Positions 1 to 8,205 of a stretch of 64,000 nt of DNA are shown here, piece after piece. The notes under the pieces are model-generated. The model saw only the letters and a program-made list of their open reading frames with translations, made no database searches and was not told the DNA's origin. The stretch is from Streptomyces sp. CBMA152. Lineage in GTDB: Bacteria; Actinomycetota; Actinomycetes; Streptomycetales; Streptomycetaceae. Location: positions 62,001 through 126,000 of the forward strand of contig NZ_MECJ01000027.1 of NCBI RefSeq assembly GCF_014596475.1, written 5' to 3'. The first letter of the stretch is position 1. Every line of letters starts with the position of its first letter. Both the position numbers and the translations under genes were made by a program.

Positions 1-2
1 GC

Positions 3-1160
3 TCGGCCGCGCAGGAACTCGGCGCGTCACTGGCCACCGGTGTCGCCTATTTGCGTGAGCTCACGTCGGCGGGCCTGTCCGTCGAGGAGGCGTGCGCGCA
101 GCTGGAGTTCCGTTACGCGGCCACCGCCGACCAGTTCCTGACCATCGCCAAGCTGCGCGCCGCGCGGCGGCTGTGGGCGCGCGTCGCCGAGGCGAGTGGG
201 GCTCCCGCCGCGGGCGCCCAGCGCCAGCACGCCGTCACCTCGCCGGTGATGATGACCCGCCGCGACCCGTGGGTGAACATGCTGCGCACCACGGTGGCCT
301 GTCTGGGCGCCGGGGTCGGCGGCGCGGACGCCGTCACCGTGCTGCCCTTCGACCACTCGCTCGGCCTGCCCGACGGTTTCGCACGGCGCATCGCCCGCAA
401 CACCTCGACGATCCTCCTGGAGGAGTCGCAGCTGGCCCGGGTGATCGACCCGGCGGGCGGCTCCTGGTACGTGGAGCGCCTGACCGCCGAACTCGCCGAC
501 AGTGCCTGGGAGTTCTTCCGTACGATCGAGCGCGCGGGCGGCCTGGCGGCGGCCCTGCGCTCCGGTCTGATCGGCGACGAGCTCGCCGCGACCTGGGCCG
601 AGCGGAGCAAGAAGCTGGCGCGCCGACGCGAACCGGTCACCGGCGTCAGCGAGTTCCCGCATCTCGCCGAGCGTCCCGTCGAGCGCGCCCCGGCCCCCGC
701 CGAGCCGTCGGGCGGACTGCCGAAGGTGCGCCGCGACGAGGCGTACGAGGAACTGCGCGCCCGCTCGGACGCGCACCTCGCCGAGACCGGCACCCGCCCC
801 CGGGTGTTCCTCGCCGCGCTCGGCCCGGCCGCCGCCCACACCGGGCGCGCGACCTTCGCCGCGAACCTGTTCCAGGCCGGTGGCGTCGAGCCGGTCCACG
901 ACCCGGTGTCGGTGGACGCGACCACGGCCGGGGAGGCGTTCGCCGCGAGCGGCGCCGCCGTGGCCTGTGTGGTCTCCTCCGACGCGCTGTACGAGGAGCA
1001 GGCCGAGGCGGTCGCCAAGGCCCTCAAGTCGGCGGGCGCCAAACATGTGTTCCTGGCCGGGCGCGGTGAGTACGCGGGCGTCGACGAGTACGTCTTCGCC
1101 GGCTGCGACGCGGTGGCCGTGCTCACCTCCGCCCTCGACCGCCTGGGAGTGGCGTCATGA
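3..1160 (+). CDS. mutA: Methylmalonyl-CoA mutase small subunit, 5' truncated by window edge
   Basis: The reading frame is open from the window's first bases, so the start codon lies outside; about 385 residues remain. The protein partners MutB in interconverting succinyl-CoA and (2R)-methylmalonyl-CoA, feeding propionate, valine and isoleucine carbon into or out of the TCA cycle and supplying extender units for polyketides. The visible part covers the second half of the substrate TIM barrel (IARNTS and the DPAGGSWYVE motif matching the large subunit's DPWGGSAYVE) and a C-terminal Rossmann-like domain. That domain lacks the DxHxxG cobalamin ligand motif present in MutB, as usual for the non-catalytic small subunit. 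The stop codon overlaps the mutB start by ATGA, implying translational coupling. Identification is firm; only the N-terminus is unseen. Confidence 0.95.
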   Translation, partial: SAAQELGASLATGVAYLRELTSAGLSVEEACAQLEFRYAATADQFLTIAKLRAARRLWARVAEASGAPAAGAQRQHAVTSPVMMTRRDPWVNMLRTTVACLGAGVGGADAVTVLPFDHSLGLPDGFARRIARNTSTILLEESQLARVIDPAGGSWYVERLTAELADSAWEFFRTIERAGGLAAALRSGLIGDELAATWAERSKKLARRREPVTGVSEFPHLAERPVERAPAPAEPSGGLPKVRRDEAYEELRARSDAHLAETGTRPRVFLAALGPAAAHTGRATFAANLFQAGGVEPVHDPVSVDATTAGEAFAASGAAVACVVSSDALYEEQAEAVAKALKSAGAKHVFLAGRGEYAGVDEYVFAGCDAVAVLTSALDRLGVAS

Positions 1161-3361
1161 CGATCCCCGACTTCTCGGAGCTGCCGCTGGCGTCGGACGC
1201 CGGCGCCGACGGCTCCGACGACCAGTGGCGCACCGCCGTGAAGGAGTCCACCGGCAAGGCCGACGGCGATCTGCTGTGGGAGACCCCGGAGGGCATCGCG
1301 GTCAAGCCGCTGTACACCGCGCGGGACCTGGAGGGCCTGGACTTCCTCGGTACGTACCCGGGCGTGGCGCCGTATCTGCGGGGCCCCTACCCGACGATGT
1401 ACGTCAACCAGCCCTGGACGATCCGGCAGTACGCGGGCTTCTCGACCGCCGAGGAGTCCAACGCCTTCTACCGGCGCAACCTCGCCGCCGGGCAGAAGGG
1501 TCTGTCGGTCGCCTTCGACCTGCCGACCCACCGCGGCTACGACAGCGACCACCCGCGCGTCACCGGTGACGTCGGCATGGCGGGTGTCGCCATCGACTCC
1601 ATCTACGACATGCGCCAGCTGTTCGACGGGATTCCGCTGGACAAGATGACGGTGTCGATGACGATGAACGGGGCCGTGCTGCCCGTTCTCGCGCTCTACA
1701 TCGTGGCCGCCGAGGAGCAGGGCGTACCGCCCGAGAAGCTGGCCGGGACCATTCAGAACGACATTCTCAAAGAGTTCATGGTCCGCAACACCTACATCTA
1801 TCCGCCCAAGCCCTCGATGCGGATCATCTCCGACATCTTCGCGTACACCTCGCAGAAGATGCCGCGCTACAACTCGATCTCCATCTCGGGCTATCACATC
1901 CAGGAAGCGGGTGCGACGGCCGATCTGGAGCTGGCGTACACGCTCGCGGACGGGGTGGAGTATCTGCGGGCCGGGCAGGAGGCGGGCCTCGACGTCGACG
2001 CGTTCGCGCCCCGGCTCTCCTTCTTCTGGGCGATCGGCATGAACTTCTTCATGGAGATCGCGAAGATGCGGGCGGCCCGGCTGCTGTGGGCCCGCCTGGT
2101 CAAGCAGTTCGACCCGAAGAACACCAAGTCCCTTTCGCTGCGCACCCATTCGCAGACCTCGGGCTGGTCGCTGACCGCGCAGGACGTGTTCAACAACGTC
2201 ACGCGTACGTGTGTGGAGGCGATGGCCGCGACGCAGGGCCACACCCAGTCGCTGCACACCAACGCCCTTGACGAGGCGCTGGCGCTGCCGACCGACTTCT
2301 CGGCGCGGATCGCGCGCAACACCCAGCTGCTCATCCAGCAGGAGTCGGGCACCACGCGGTCCATCGACCCGTGGGGCGGCAGCGCGTACGTCGAGAAGCT
2401 GACGTACGACCTGGCGCGGCGCGCCTGGCAGCACATCCAGGAGGTCGAGGCGGCCGGCGGCATGGCGCAGGCCATCGACGCGGGCATCCCGAAGCTGCGC
2501 GTCGAGGAGGCGGCCGCCCGCACCCAGGCGCGCATCGACTCGGGGCGCCAGCCGGTGATCGGCGTCAACAAGTACCGGGTCGAGACCGACGAGCAGATCG
2601 ACGTCCTCAAGGTCGACAACTCCTCGGTGCGCGCCCAGCAGATCGCCAAGCTGCGGCGGCTGCGCGAGGAGCGCGACGAGGCGGCCTGCCAGGCCGCGCT
2701 GCACGCGCTCACCGCGTCCGCCGAGCGCGGCCCGGGCCAGGGCCTGGAGGGCAACCTGCTGGCGCTCGCGGTCGACGCGGCCCGGGCGAAGGCCACCGTC
2801 GGGGAGATCTCGGACGCCCTGGAGAAGGTGTACGGCCGCCACGCGGGCCAGATCCGTACGATCTCCGGCGTCTATCGCAACGAGGCAGGAGCGTCCCCTT
2901 CGGTGGACCGCACACGCGCGCTGGTGGATCGTTTCGACGAGGCGGAAGGCCGACGTCCGCGCATCCTCGTCGCCAAGATGGGCCAGGACGGCCACGACCG
3001 GGGACAGAAGGTGATCGCCACCGCCTTCGCCGACCTCGGCTTCGACGTCGACGTCGGCCCGCTGTTCCAGACGCCGGGCGAGGTGGCCCGGCAGGCGGTC
3101 GAGGCGGATGTGCACATCGTGGGTGTGTCGTCGCTCGCCGCCGGTCACCTGACCCTCGTACCGGCGCTCCGCGAGGAGCTGGCCGCCGAGGGCCGGGAGG
3201 ACATCATGATCGTGGTGGGCGGTGTCATTCCGCCGCAGGACGTCCCGACCCTCCTGGAGATGGGCGCCGCTGCGGTGTTCCCGCCGGGGACGGTCATCCC
3301 GGACGCGGCGTACGACCTGGTGACGCGGCTCGGCGCGGCGCTGGGCCACGACGAGCTGTAG
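1157..3361 (+). CDS. mutB: Methylmalonyl-CoA mutase large (catalytic) subunit
   Basis: The 734-residue protein has the usual length for the family. Residues of about 60-560 form the substrate-binding TIM barrel (TMYVNQPWTIRQY near 80, RTHSQTSGWSL near 325). Residues of about 595-734 form the adenosylcobalamin domain, with the base-off motif DGHDRG in which His613 is the lower axial cobalt ligand. It catalyses the radical carbon-skeleton rearrangement of methylmalonyl-CoA to succinyl-CoA in the cytosol. The ATG start overlaps the mutA stop by 4 nt, and meaB follows after 6 nt, giving a mutA-mutB-meaB operon. No frameshift or missing key residue was seen. Confidence 0.97.
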   Translation: MTIPDFSELPLASDAGADGSDDQWRTAVKESTGKADGDLLWETPEGIAVKPLYTARDLEGLDFLGTYPGVAPYLRGPYPTMYVNQPWTIRQYAGFSTAEESNAFYRRNLAAGQKGLSVAFDLPTHRGYDSDHPRVTGDVGMAGVAIDSIYDMRQLFDGIPLDKMTVSMTMNGAVLPVLALYIVAAEEQGVPPEKLAGTIQNDILKEFMVRNTYIYPPKPSMRIISDIFAYTSQKMPRYNSISISGYHIQEAGATADLELAYTLADGVEYLRAGQEAGLDVDAFAPRLSFFWAIGMNFFMEIAKMRAARLLWARLVKQFDPKNTKSLSLRTHSQTSGWSLTAQDVFNNVTRTCVEAMAATQGHTQSLHTNALDEALALPTDFSARIARNTQLLIQQESGTTRSIDPWGGSAYVEKLTYDLARRAWQHIQEVEAAGGMAQAIDAGIPKLRVEEAAARTQARIDSGRQPVIGVNKYRVETDEQIDVLKVDNSSVRAQQIAKLRRLREERDEAACQAALHALTASAERGPGQGLEGNLLALAVDAARAKATVGEISDALEKVYGRHAGQIRTISGVYRNEAGASPSVDRTRALVDRFDEAEGRRPRILVAKMGQDGHDRGQKVIATAFADLGFDVDVGPLFQTPGEVARQAVEADVHIVGVSSLAAGHLTLVPALREELAAEGREDIMIVVGGVIPPQDVPTLLEMGAAAVFPPGTVIPDAAYDLVTRLGAALGHDEL

Positions 3362-3367
3362 CCGCCC

Positions 3368-4357
3368 GTGCGCATCGATCTCGACAGCTACGTCAAGGGT
3401 GTGCTCGACGGGAAGCGGGCGTTCATCGCGCGCGCCATCACCCTCGTCGAGTCCACCCGGCCCGACCACCGCGCGCTCGCCCAGCAACTGCTCACCGAGC
3501 TGCTGCCGCACACGGGCGCCGCGCGGCGGATCGGCATCAGCGGTGTGCCGGGCGTGGGCAAGTCCACCTTCATCGACGCGTTCGGCACCATGCTGACGGG
3601 GCTCGGCCACCGGGTGGCGGTGCTCGCCGTCGACCCGTCGTCGACCCGTACCGGCGGCTCCATCCTCGGCGACAAGACGCGGATGGAGCGGCTGGCGGTG
3701 GATCCGGCGGCGTTCGTACGGCCCTCGCCCAGCGCGGGCACGCTCGGTGGGGTCGCCAAGGCGACGCGCGAGTCCATGGTCGTGATGGAGGCGGCGGGTT
3801 ACGACGTCGTCCTGGTGGAGACCGTCGGCGTCGGCCAGTCCGAGACGACGGTGGCCAACATGGTCGACTCGTTCCTGCTGCTGACGCTGGCGCGCACGGG
3901 CGACCAGCTCCAGGGCATCAAGAAGGGCGTCCTGGAGCTCGCCGATGTGATCGCCGTGAACAAGGCGGACGGGCCGCACGAGCGCGACGCGAAGTCGGCG
4001 GCGCGTGAACTGGCCGGTGCGCTGCGGCTGATGCACCCGGCGGATGCCGCGTGGACGCCGCCGGTGCTCAGTTGCAGCGCGCGCGAGTCCCTTGGGCTGG
4101 ACACCGTCTGGGAGCGGCTCGACCAGCACCGTACGCTGCTCGACTCCACGGGCCGCCTTGCCGCCAAGCGTCGTGACCAGCAGATCGACTGGACGTGGTC
4201 GATGGTCCATGACGAGCTGTTGGGTCGGCTGCGGGCCCATCCTGGCGTACGGTCGCTGGCTCCTGCGCTTGAACAGCGGGTTCGGGACGGGGAGTTGACT
4301 GCGACGCTCGCCGCAGAGCGGATTCTTAGCGCGTTTCAGGGGGAGCGCCAGGTGTAG
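3368..4357 (+). CDS. meaB: MeaB/ArgK-type G-protein chaperone of methylmalonyl-CoA mutase
   Basis: This 329-residue P-loop GTPase protects and reloads the cobalamin cofactor of methylmalonyl-CoA mutase. The Walker A motif GVPGVGKST spans residues 59-67. The switch and Walker B region is VLVETVGVGQSE near 150, and the base-recognition motif NKAD lies near 198. Helical N- and C-terminal extensions match the MeaB dimerisation arms. I chose the GTG at 3368, which lies 6 nt after the mutB stop, so translation is probably coupled. The gene closes the mutAB operon and is followed at once by dispersed repeat R1 and a strong hairpin. Older annotations call this family ArgK or LAO/AO transport ATPase; the mutAB context supports MeaB. 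Confidence 0.95.
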   Translation: MRIDLDSYVKGVLDGKRAFIARAITLVESTRPDHRALAQQLLTELLPHTGAARRIGISGVPGVGKSTFIDAFGTMLTGLGHRVAVLAVDPSSTRTGGSILGDKTRMERLAVDPAAFVRPSPSAGTLGGVAKATRESMVVMEAAGYDVVLVETVGVGQSETTVANMVDSFLLLTLARTGDQLQGIKKGVLELADVIAVNKADGPHERDAKSAARELAGALRLMHPADAAWTPPVLSCSARESLGLDTVWERLDQHRTLLDSTGRLAAKRRDQQIDWTWSMVHDELLGRLRAHPGVRSLAPALEQRVRDGELTATLAAERILSAFQGERQV

Positions 4358-4368
4358 TGAGGGATTCG

Positions 4369-4413
4369 ACTGCGGACCGTGGGTGGCTGGTCGCGCAGTT
4401 CCCCGCGCCCCTT
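4369..4413 (+). repeat. Dispersed intergenic repeat, copy R1
   Basis: This copy carries the core GGCTGGTCGCGCAGTTCCCC followed by GCGCCCCTT and preceded by CTGCGGACCGT. It starts about 12 nt after the meaB stop codon, in the same orientation as meaB. Five further copies occur in the window (R2-R6). A GC-rich terminator hairpin follows immediately. Confidence 0.85.
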
Positions 4414-4450
4414 GTAGGTGGCCCGGACCGAAAGGGTCCGGGCCACCTAC
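4414..4450. terminator. Bidirectional hairpin between meaB and the ECF sigma gene
   Basis: A perfect 16-bp stem pairs 4414-4429 with 4435-4450 around the 5-nt loop GAAAG. It sits between two convergent genes, ending 5 nt before the sigma-factor stop codon. There is no T-tract, which is usual for actinobacterial terminators. Confidence 0.85.
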
Positions 4451-4454
4451 TCAT

Positions 4455-5060
4455 TCACACCGTCGCGACCGCCAGTGCCGAACCCTCCGCGTCACGCAGG
4501 CGCTCGATGAGGGCGGCTCGGGCTCGGGCCACTCGGGAGCGGACTGTGCCGACCGGGCAGTTGCTGACGTTGGCCGCGTCCGCGTAGGGCAGCCCCAGCA
4601 GCTGGGTCAGGACGAACGCCTCGCGACGCTCCTCCGGCAGCGCGGCCAGCAGGTCGGCGAGCGCGACCCCGTCGTCGAAGCCGGGCAGGCCCCGGGGTTG
4701 GGCGCGCTCGGCGGCGGACTGCCAGTCGTCGGTGTCCGACACGCGGGGCCGGGCGGCCGCGTACCGGAGGTTGTCGATCACCGCGCGGCGGGCGATCGAG
4801 AGCAGCCAGGTGCGGGCGGAGGAGCGGCCCTCGAAGCGGTGCAGGCTGCCGAGCGCCCGCAGGAAGGTGTCCTGGGTGAGGTCGTCGGCGGCCTGCGGAT
4901 CGGCGCCGAGGTAGGTGACATAGCGGCGTACGTCACGGTGCAGCGCACGCACGAAGTGCTCGACGGCTTCGGGGTCGCCGCCGCGGGCGGCAAGCGCCCA
5001 GGCCGTTATCGCCTGGTCCGTCGACTCGTCGCGCGGGCGGCGCGGGGCAGAAGTGATCAC
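4455..5060 (-). CDS. ECF-family RNA polymerase sigma factor
   Basis: This 201-residue protein has sigma region 2 at about residues 25-95 (YVTYLGADPQAADDLTQDTF, then the RTWLLSIARRAVID core-binding and -10 segment) and region 4 at about 130-185 (LPEERREAFVLTQLLGLPYADAA, then VGTVRSRVARAR as the -35 recognition helix). The GTG at 5060 was chosen over longer in-frame extensions because AAGGA lies about 8 nt upstream and the upstream frame looks non-coding. No zinc-finger anti-sigma gene is adjacent. The gene lies downstream of, and in the same direction as, a Met/His-rich membrane protein, which may be its sensor or target. The regulon cannot be told from the sequence. Confidence 0.88.
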   Translation of the reverse strand: MITSAPRRPRDESTDQAITAWALAARGGDPEAVEHFVRALHRDVRRYVTYLGADPQAADDLTQDTFLRALGSLHRFEGRSSARTWLLSIARRAVIDNLRYAAARPRVSDTDDWQSAAERAQPRGLPGFDDGVALADLLAALPEERREAFVLTQLLGLPYADAANVSNCPVGTVRSRVARARAALIERLRDAEGSALAVATV

Positions 5061-5206
5061 CTGATGTCCTTCTGGAATCCGGGTCCGGACCGGCGCGAAG
5101 AGGTGGCGCGGGTCCGGTGAAGGGGTACGGCGGCACACGGGCGTGCGGCCGATGCCCGGGGCACCGGGAGGACAACTCCCAAGGCGCCACGGGGAACCGG
5201 CTGTCG

Positions 5207-5872
5207 TCAGACGACAGCGGTCCCGACGGGCGGACCCCTTGAGGTGATCGCGTGTACGAGGAAGAGCCGGCGCGGCACCCGGGCCGTACGGTCCCGGCGG
5301 GCGCGCGGGCGCGGGCGGCTCGGGGGCACCGCGCGGAGCAGGGCCATCCGCAGCGGGGCGAAGATCCATCCTGCGAAGGCCCGCAGGATGCGGAAGGCGG
5401 CCCGCTCGCCGTACGCGAGCCACAGTCCGCAGAGCAGCGCGGCGAGCAGGTGGGCGGCGAACATGCCGGTGGAGGACATCCCCGCCATGTCATGCCCCAT
5501 GGAACCCATGTGTCCCATGGCTTCGGCGTGCCGGCCCGGCGACATGTCCATCGGCATGGTCATCGGCATGCCCGAATGCCCCATCGGCATGGACATGGAC
5601 GCCATCGACGGCCCCGCCGCCTCCTGCGCCACCGAGAACAGCTCGTGCAGCACCGCCTGTGTCGCGACCGCGACCGCCACGACCTGGCCGAAGCCGCGCT
5701 CGCGGCCCGCCAGGCACCACGCCGTACCGCCGGTCGCGACCGTCGCGCAGCCCAGCGCCCACCAGGGCACCGGGGCGCCGGACATGAGGGCGTGCCCGAA
5801 GGCCGTGAGCAGCACGCAGAGGGCCGCGAACATCGCGGCCCGCACGGTGCGGCAACAGTCTCCGGCAGTCAT
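5207..5872 (-). CDS. Met/His-rich integral membrane protein of unknown function
   Basis: This protein of about 221 residues has four or so hydrophobic segments (about 12-30, 35-55, 62-80 and 140-160). Between the third and fourth lies a loop of roughly 50 residues packed with Met and His (repeats such as MSMPMGHSGMPM and GHMGSMGHDM), then a basic, Arg-rich cytoplasmic tail. Met/His clusters of this kind are typical of Cu(I) or Ag(I) binding segments in transporters and periplasmic proteins, so a metal-sensing or storage role is an inference. I chose the ATG at 5872, where hydrophobic N-terminal coding begins. The ECF sigma gene lies 146 nt downstream on the same strand. I do not recognise a named family. 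Confidence 0.7.
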   Translation of the reverse strand: MTAGDCCRTVRAAMFAALCVLLTAFGHALMSGAPVPWWALGCATVATGGTAWCLAGRERGFGQVVAVAVATQAVLHELFSVAQEAAGPSMASMSMPMGHSGMPMTMPMDMSPGRHAEAMGHMGSMGHDMAGMSSTGMFAAHLLAALLCGLWLAYGERAAFRILRAFAGWIFAPLRMALLRAVPPSRPRPRARRDRTARVPRRLFLVHAITSRGPPVGTAVV

Positions 5873-6061
5873 GGCGCGCTCATCCTCGCATCCGCCCTCC
5901 GCGCCGCGACGGCGGGTGCGTATACGAATCCGGCGTTTCCCCCCGGCACCTCCTGTGATCCAGCACACATCAACGCGTCGGAACCCGGCGGGAGTTCGGG
6001 CCGACTCCTGGGAGAGCTCGGGAGATCGCCCGGTGCGACGGACGGGAGCGGAGGGGCGCCG

Positions 6062-7294
6062 GTGGCAGTGGACCGGAGCGAGGAGAGCGGTCGGCCAGCG
6101 GACACGGAGAGCAGTCGGCCGACTGGCGCGGTGACGGCGCTGCTGACGTGCGCGATGGCGTTCTCGATGCTGCAACTGTTCCTGCTCGGGGCGCTGGGTC
6201 CGCGTATCACCGCCGCTCTCGATGTCTCGCCGACCGTCCTCGGGCTGACCACGACCATCGGGTTCGGCGCCGCCGCGCTGCTCTCCCCGCTGGGCGGCCG
6301 GGTGGTGGACGCGGTGGGTCCGCGCCGCTGTCTGGTGGCGCTGCTCGTGGTGTCGGCGGTGGCTCTCGCCCTGATCGGTGCGGCGCCGGGGGCCGGGTTC
6401 CTGCTGGTGGCGGTCGCGCTGGGCGGGCTTCCGCAGGCGCTCGCCAACCCCGCCACCAACAAGGCGATCCTGGCCGCCGTGGCGCCCGCGCGACGCGGCT
6501 CGGTGACCGGGATGAAGCAGTCGGGCGTCCAACTGGGCGCCTTCGCCGCCGGGTTGCCGCTCGCCGCGCTGGCCGGGCTCACCGGGTGGCGCGGCGCGGT
6601 CTGGACTGCGGCGGGCGCAGCGCTCGTGGCGGCGGCCTGGGCAGCACGCGTGCTGCCTGCCGATCCCCCGCCGAAGCCCGCCGCCGCGATCCGGCTGCCG
6701 CAGGGCGCGATCGCCTGGCTGACCGCGTTCTCGCTGCTGCTCGGCTGCGGCATAGCCTCGGTGAACACCTATCTCGCGCTGTACGGTTCACGGCGCCTCG
6801 GCCTCGGTCCCACGGCCGCCGCCGCGCTGGTCGCGGTCCTCGGCGTCGCCGGGATCGCGGGCCGGGTGGGCTGGTCGAAGGTGGCCGGACGGCCCGACCG
6901 GGCGGTGTGGCTGCCGGGCGCCCTCGCGGCGGGCGCGGTCGGCGCGGCCCTGCTCCTCGCCGCCTCGGCGTACGCGCACCCCCTGGCGTGGCTCGCGGCG
7001 ATCGCCGTCGGCGTGTTCGCGGTCTCCGCCAACGCGGTCTCGATGGTCCTCGTCATGCAGCGCGCCGAACCTGGCCGCGCCGGACAGGACTCGGCGCTGG
7101 TCTCGGCCGGATTCTTCGCCGGATTCGCAGTCGGCCCACCCCTGTTCGGCCTGCTGGCGTCGGCCGGACGCTACGGCCCCGGCTGGCTGCTCGTCGCGGC
7201 CGAGTTCGCCGGGGCGGGCGCGGTGGCCCTGGTGTGGGCGGTACGCGAGCGCGGTACGGCCGTACGGACGCGGGCTGCGGTGGTACGCGGATGA
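6062..7294 (+). CDS. MFS transporter
   Basis: This 410-residue, 12-helix major facilitator has an N-terminal half with the A-like loop GGRVVDAVGPRRC after helix 2 and a second half starting near residue 215. The nitrate/sugar-type family is likely but the substrate is unknown. I chose the GTG at 6062 because GGAGGGG lies about 6-8 nt upstream; the longer frame runs through a non-coding divergent promoter. The stop overlaps the start of the next gene by ATGA, so the transporter and the GH88-like hydrolase are probably made together. That suggests the transported solute is an oligosaccharide or glycoside, but this rests on context alone. Confidence 0.88.
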   Translation: MAVDRSEESGRPADTESSRPTGAVTALLTCAMAFSMLQLFLLGALGPRITAALDVSPTVLGLTTTIGFGAAALLSPLGGRVVDAVGPRRCLVALLVVSAVALALIGAAPGAGFLLVAVALGGLPQALANPATNKAILAAVAPARRGSVTGMKQSGVQLGAFAAGLPLAALAGLTGWRGAVWTAAGAALVAAAWAARVLPADPPPKPAAAIRLPQGAIAWLTAFSLLLGCGIASVNTYLALYGSRRLGLGPTAAAALVAVLGVAGIAGRVGWSKVAGRPDRAVWLPGALAAGAVGAALLLAASAYAHPLAWLAAIAVGVFAVSANAVSMVLVMQRAEPGRAGQDSALVSAGFFAGFAVGPPLFGLLASAGRYGPGWLLVAAEFAGAGAVALVWAVRERGTAVRTRAAVVRG

Positions 7295-8190
7295 GCGCCC
7301 CGGGCTGGGCTTTGCCAGCACTGGACGCGCTCCTCGACCGGGTCACCGCCACCGAGGCCCAGGTCGGCGAACGCTTCCCGTTGTACGCCGACCCCGGTAC
7401 CGGGACCTGGACGACGACGGGGCGCGGTTCGTGGACCGGCGGGTTCTGGGCGGGACTGCTGTGGCTGCGGGCCCGGCGTACGGGTGCGGCTCGGGATCGC
7501 GCCGCCGCCCAGGCGTGTACGGCCCGGCTCGCCCGCTGGGTGGACGCGGACACCGCCACGCGCGGACTGATCCTCTGGTACGGCACGGCGCTCGCGGACG
7601 ACGAAGGCTCCGCCGCGCTGCAACGCCGGGCGGCGCGGGCCTGCCTCGACGCCTTCGACCCGGAGCGGGGCATGGTGCCCTGGGGCGCGGCCTTCGGCGG
7701 CCCCCGCCTGGCCGTCCGCACCGACGGCGTACCCGGCATGGTTCCGCTGCTCGCCACGGTCGACAAGGCCGCTGCCGAGTCCCATCTGCGACGCCATCTG
7801 AAGCTGTGCCCCCCGCTGAGATGGTCCCGAGGCCGGGCGTGGCTGCTGCTCGGGATCGCGGAGGGGGCGCGCCACCTTGAAATTGCTGAACTACCGCCTG
7901 CCGTCGACCAGTTGACCACTTCGCGGCTCGTCCCGTCGGCCGACGACGAGCACCCCGACGGTCCGCTCGACACCTCCGCCGCCGCCATCACCGCCCTCGC
8001 CCTCCTCCAGCTCGGCCGGACGCAGCACGCGGTCGACATACTGGACGAGCTCGTCCGCGTCCACCTCACCGCCGACGGACGTCTCCTTGACGGGTGTTAC
8101 GACCTCGACGAGGGAACCGCCGTCCGGCATGAGCTGATCTGGGGGACGTTCTTCCTGGCGTACGCGCTGGCGACGCTGACCAGCGGATAG
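7291..8190 (+). CDS. GH88/GH105-like (unsaturated glucuronyl hydrolase type) protein
   Basis: This 299-residue protein has the alternating Gly/Trp-rich helices of an (alpha/alpha)6 barrel (GSWTGGFWAGLLWLRAR near 45, RGRAWLLLGIAEGARH near 175, ELIWGTFFLAYAL at the C-terminus). This pattern is typical of unsaturated glucuronyl or rhamnogalacturonyl hydrolases, which hydrate the enol-ether end of lyase products. It is shorter than most GH88 enzymes (about 370 residues), and I cannot place both catalytic aspartates with confidence, so activity is uncertain. There is no signal peptide. The start overlaps the MFS gene stop by 4 nt. The gene ends 15 nt before the convergent acyl-CoA dehydrogenase stop. 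Confidence 0.68.
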   Translation: MSAPGWALPALDALLDRVTATEAQVGERFPLYADPGTGTWTTTGRGSWTGGFWAGLLWLRARRTGAARDRAAAQACTARLARWVDADTATRGLILWYGTALADDEGSAALQRRAARACLDAFDPERGMVPWGAAFGGPRLAVRTDGVPGMVPLLATVDKAAAESHLRRHLKLCPPLRWSRGRAWLLLGIAEGARHLEIAELPPAVDQLTTSRLVPSADDEHPDGPLDTSAAAITALALLQLGRTQHAVDILDELVRVHLTADGRLLDGCYDLDEGTAVRHELIWGTFFLAYALATLTSG

Positions 8191-8205
8191 CAGGCGCTCG
8201 TCAGC

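Noticed and set aside
113..4240. Very long open frame (over 1300 codons) on the minus strand opposite mutA, mutB and meaB
   Set aside because: It is a shadow: in high-GC DNA the opposite frame of real genes lacks stops. The product is Arg/His/Gly-rich low-complexity sequence with no family motif, while the plus-strand genes have full domain matches.
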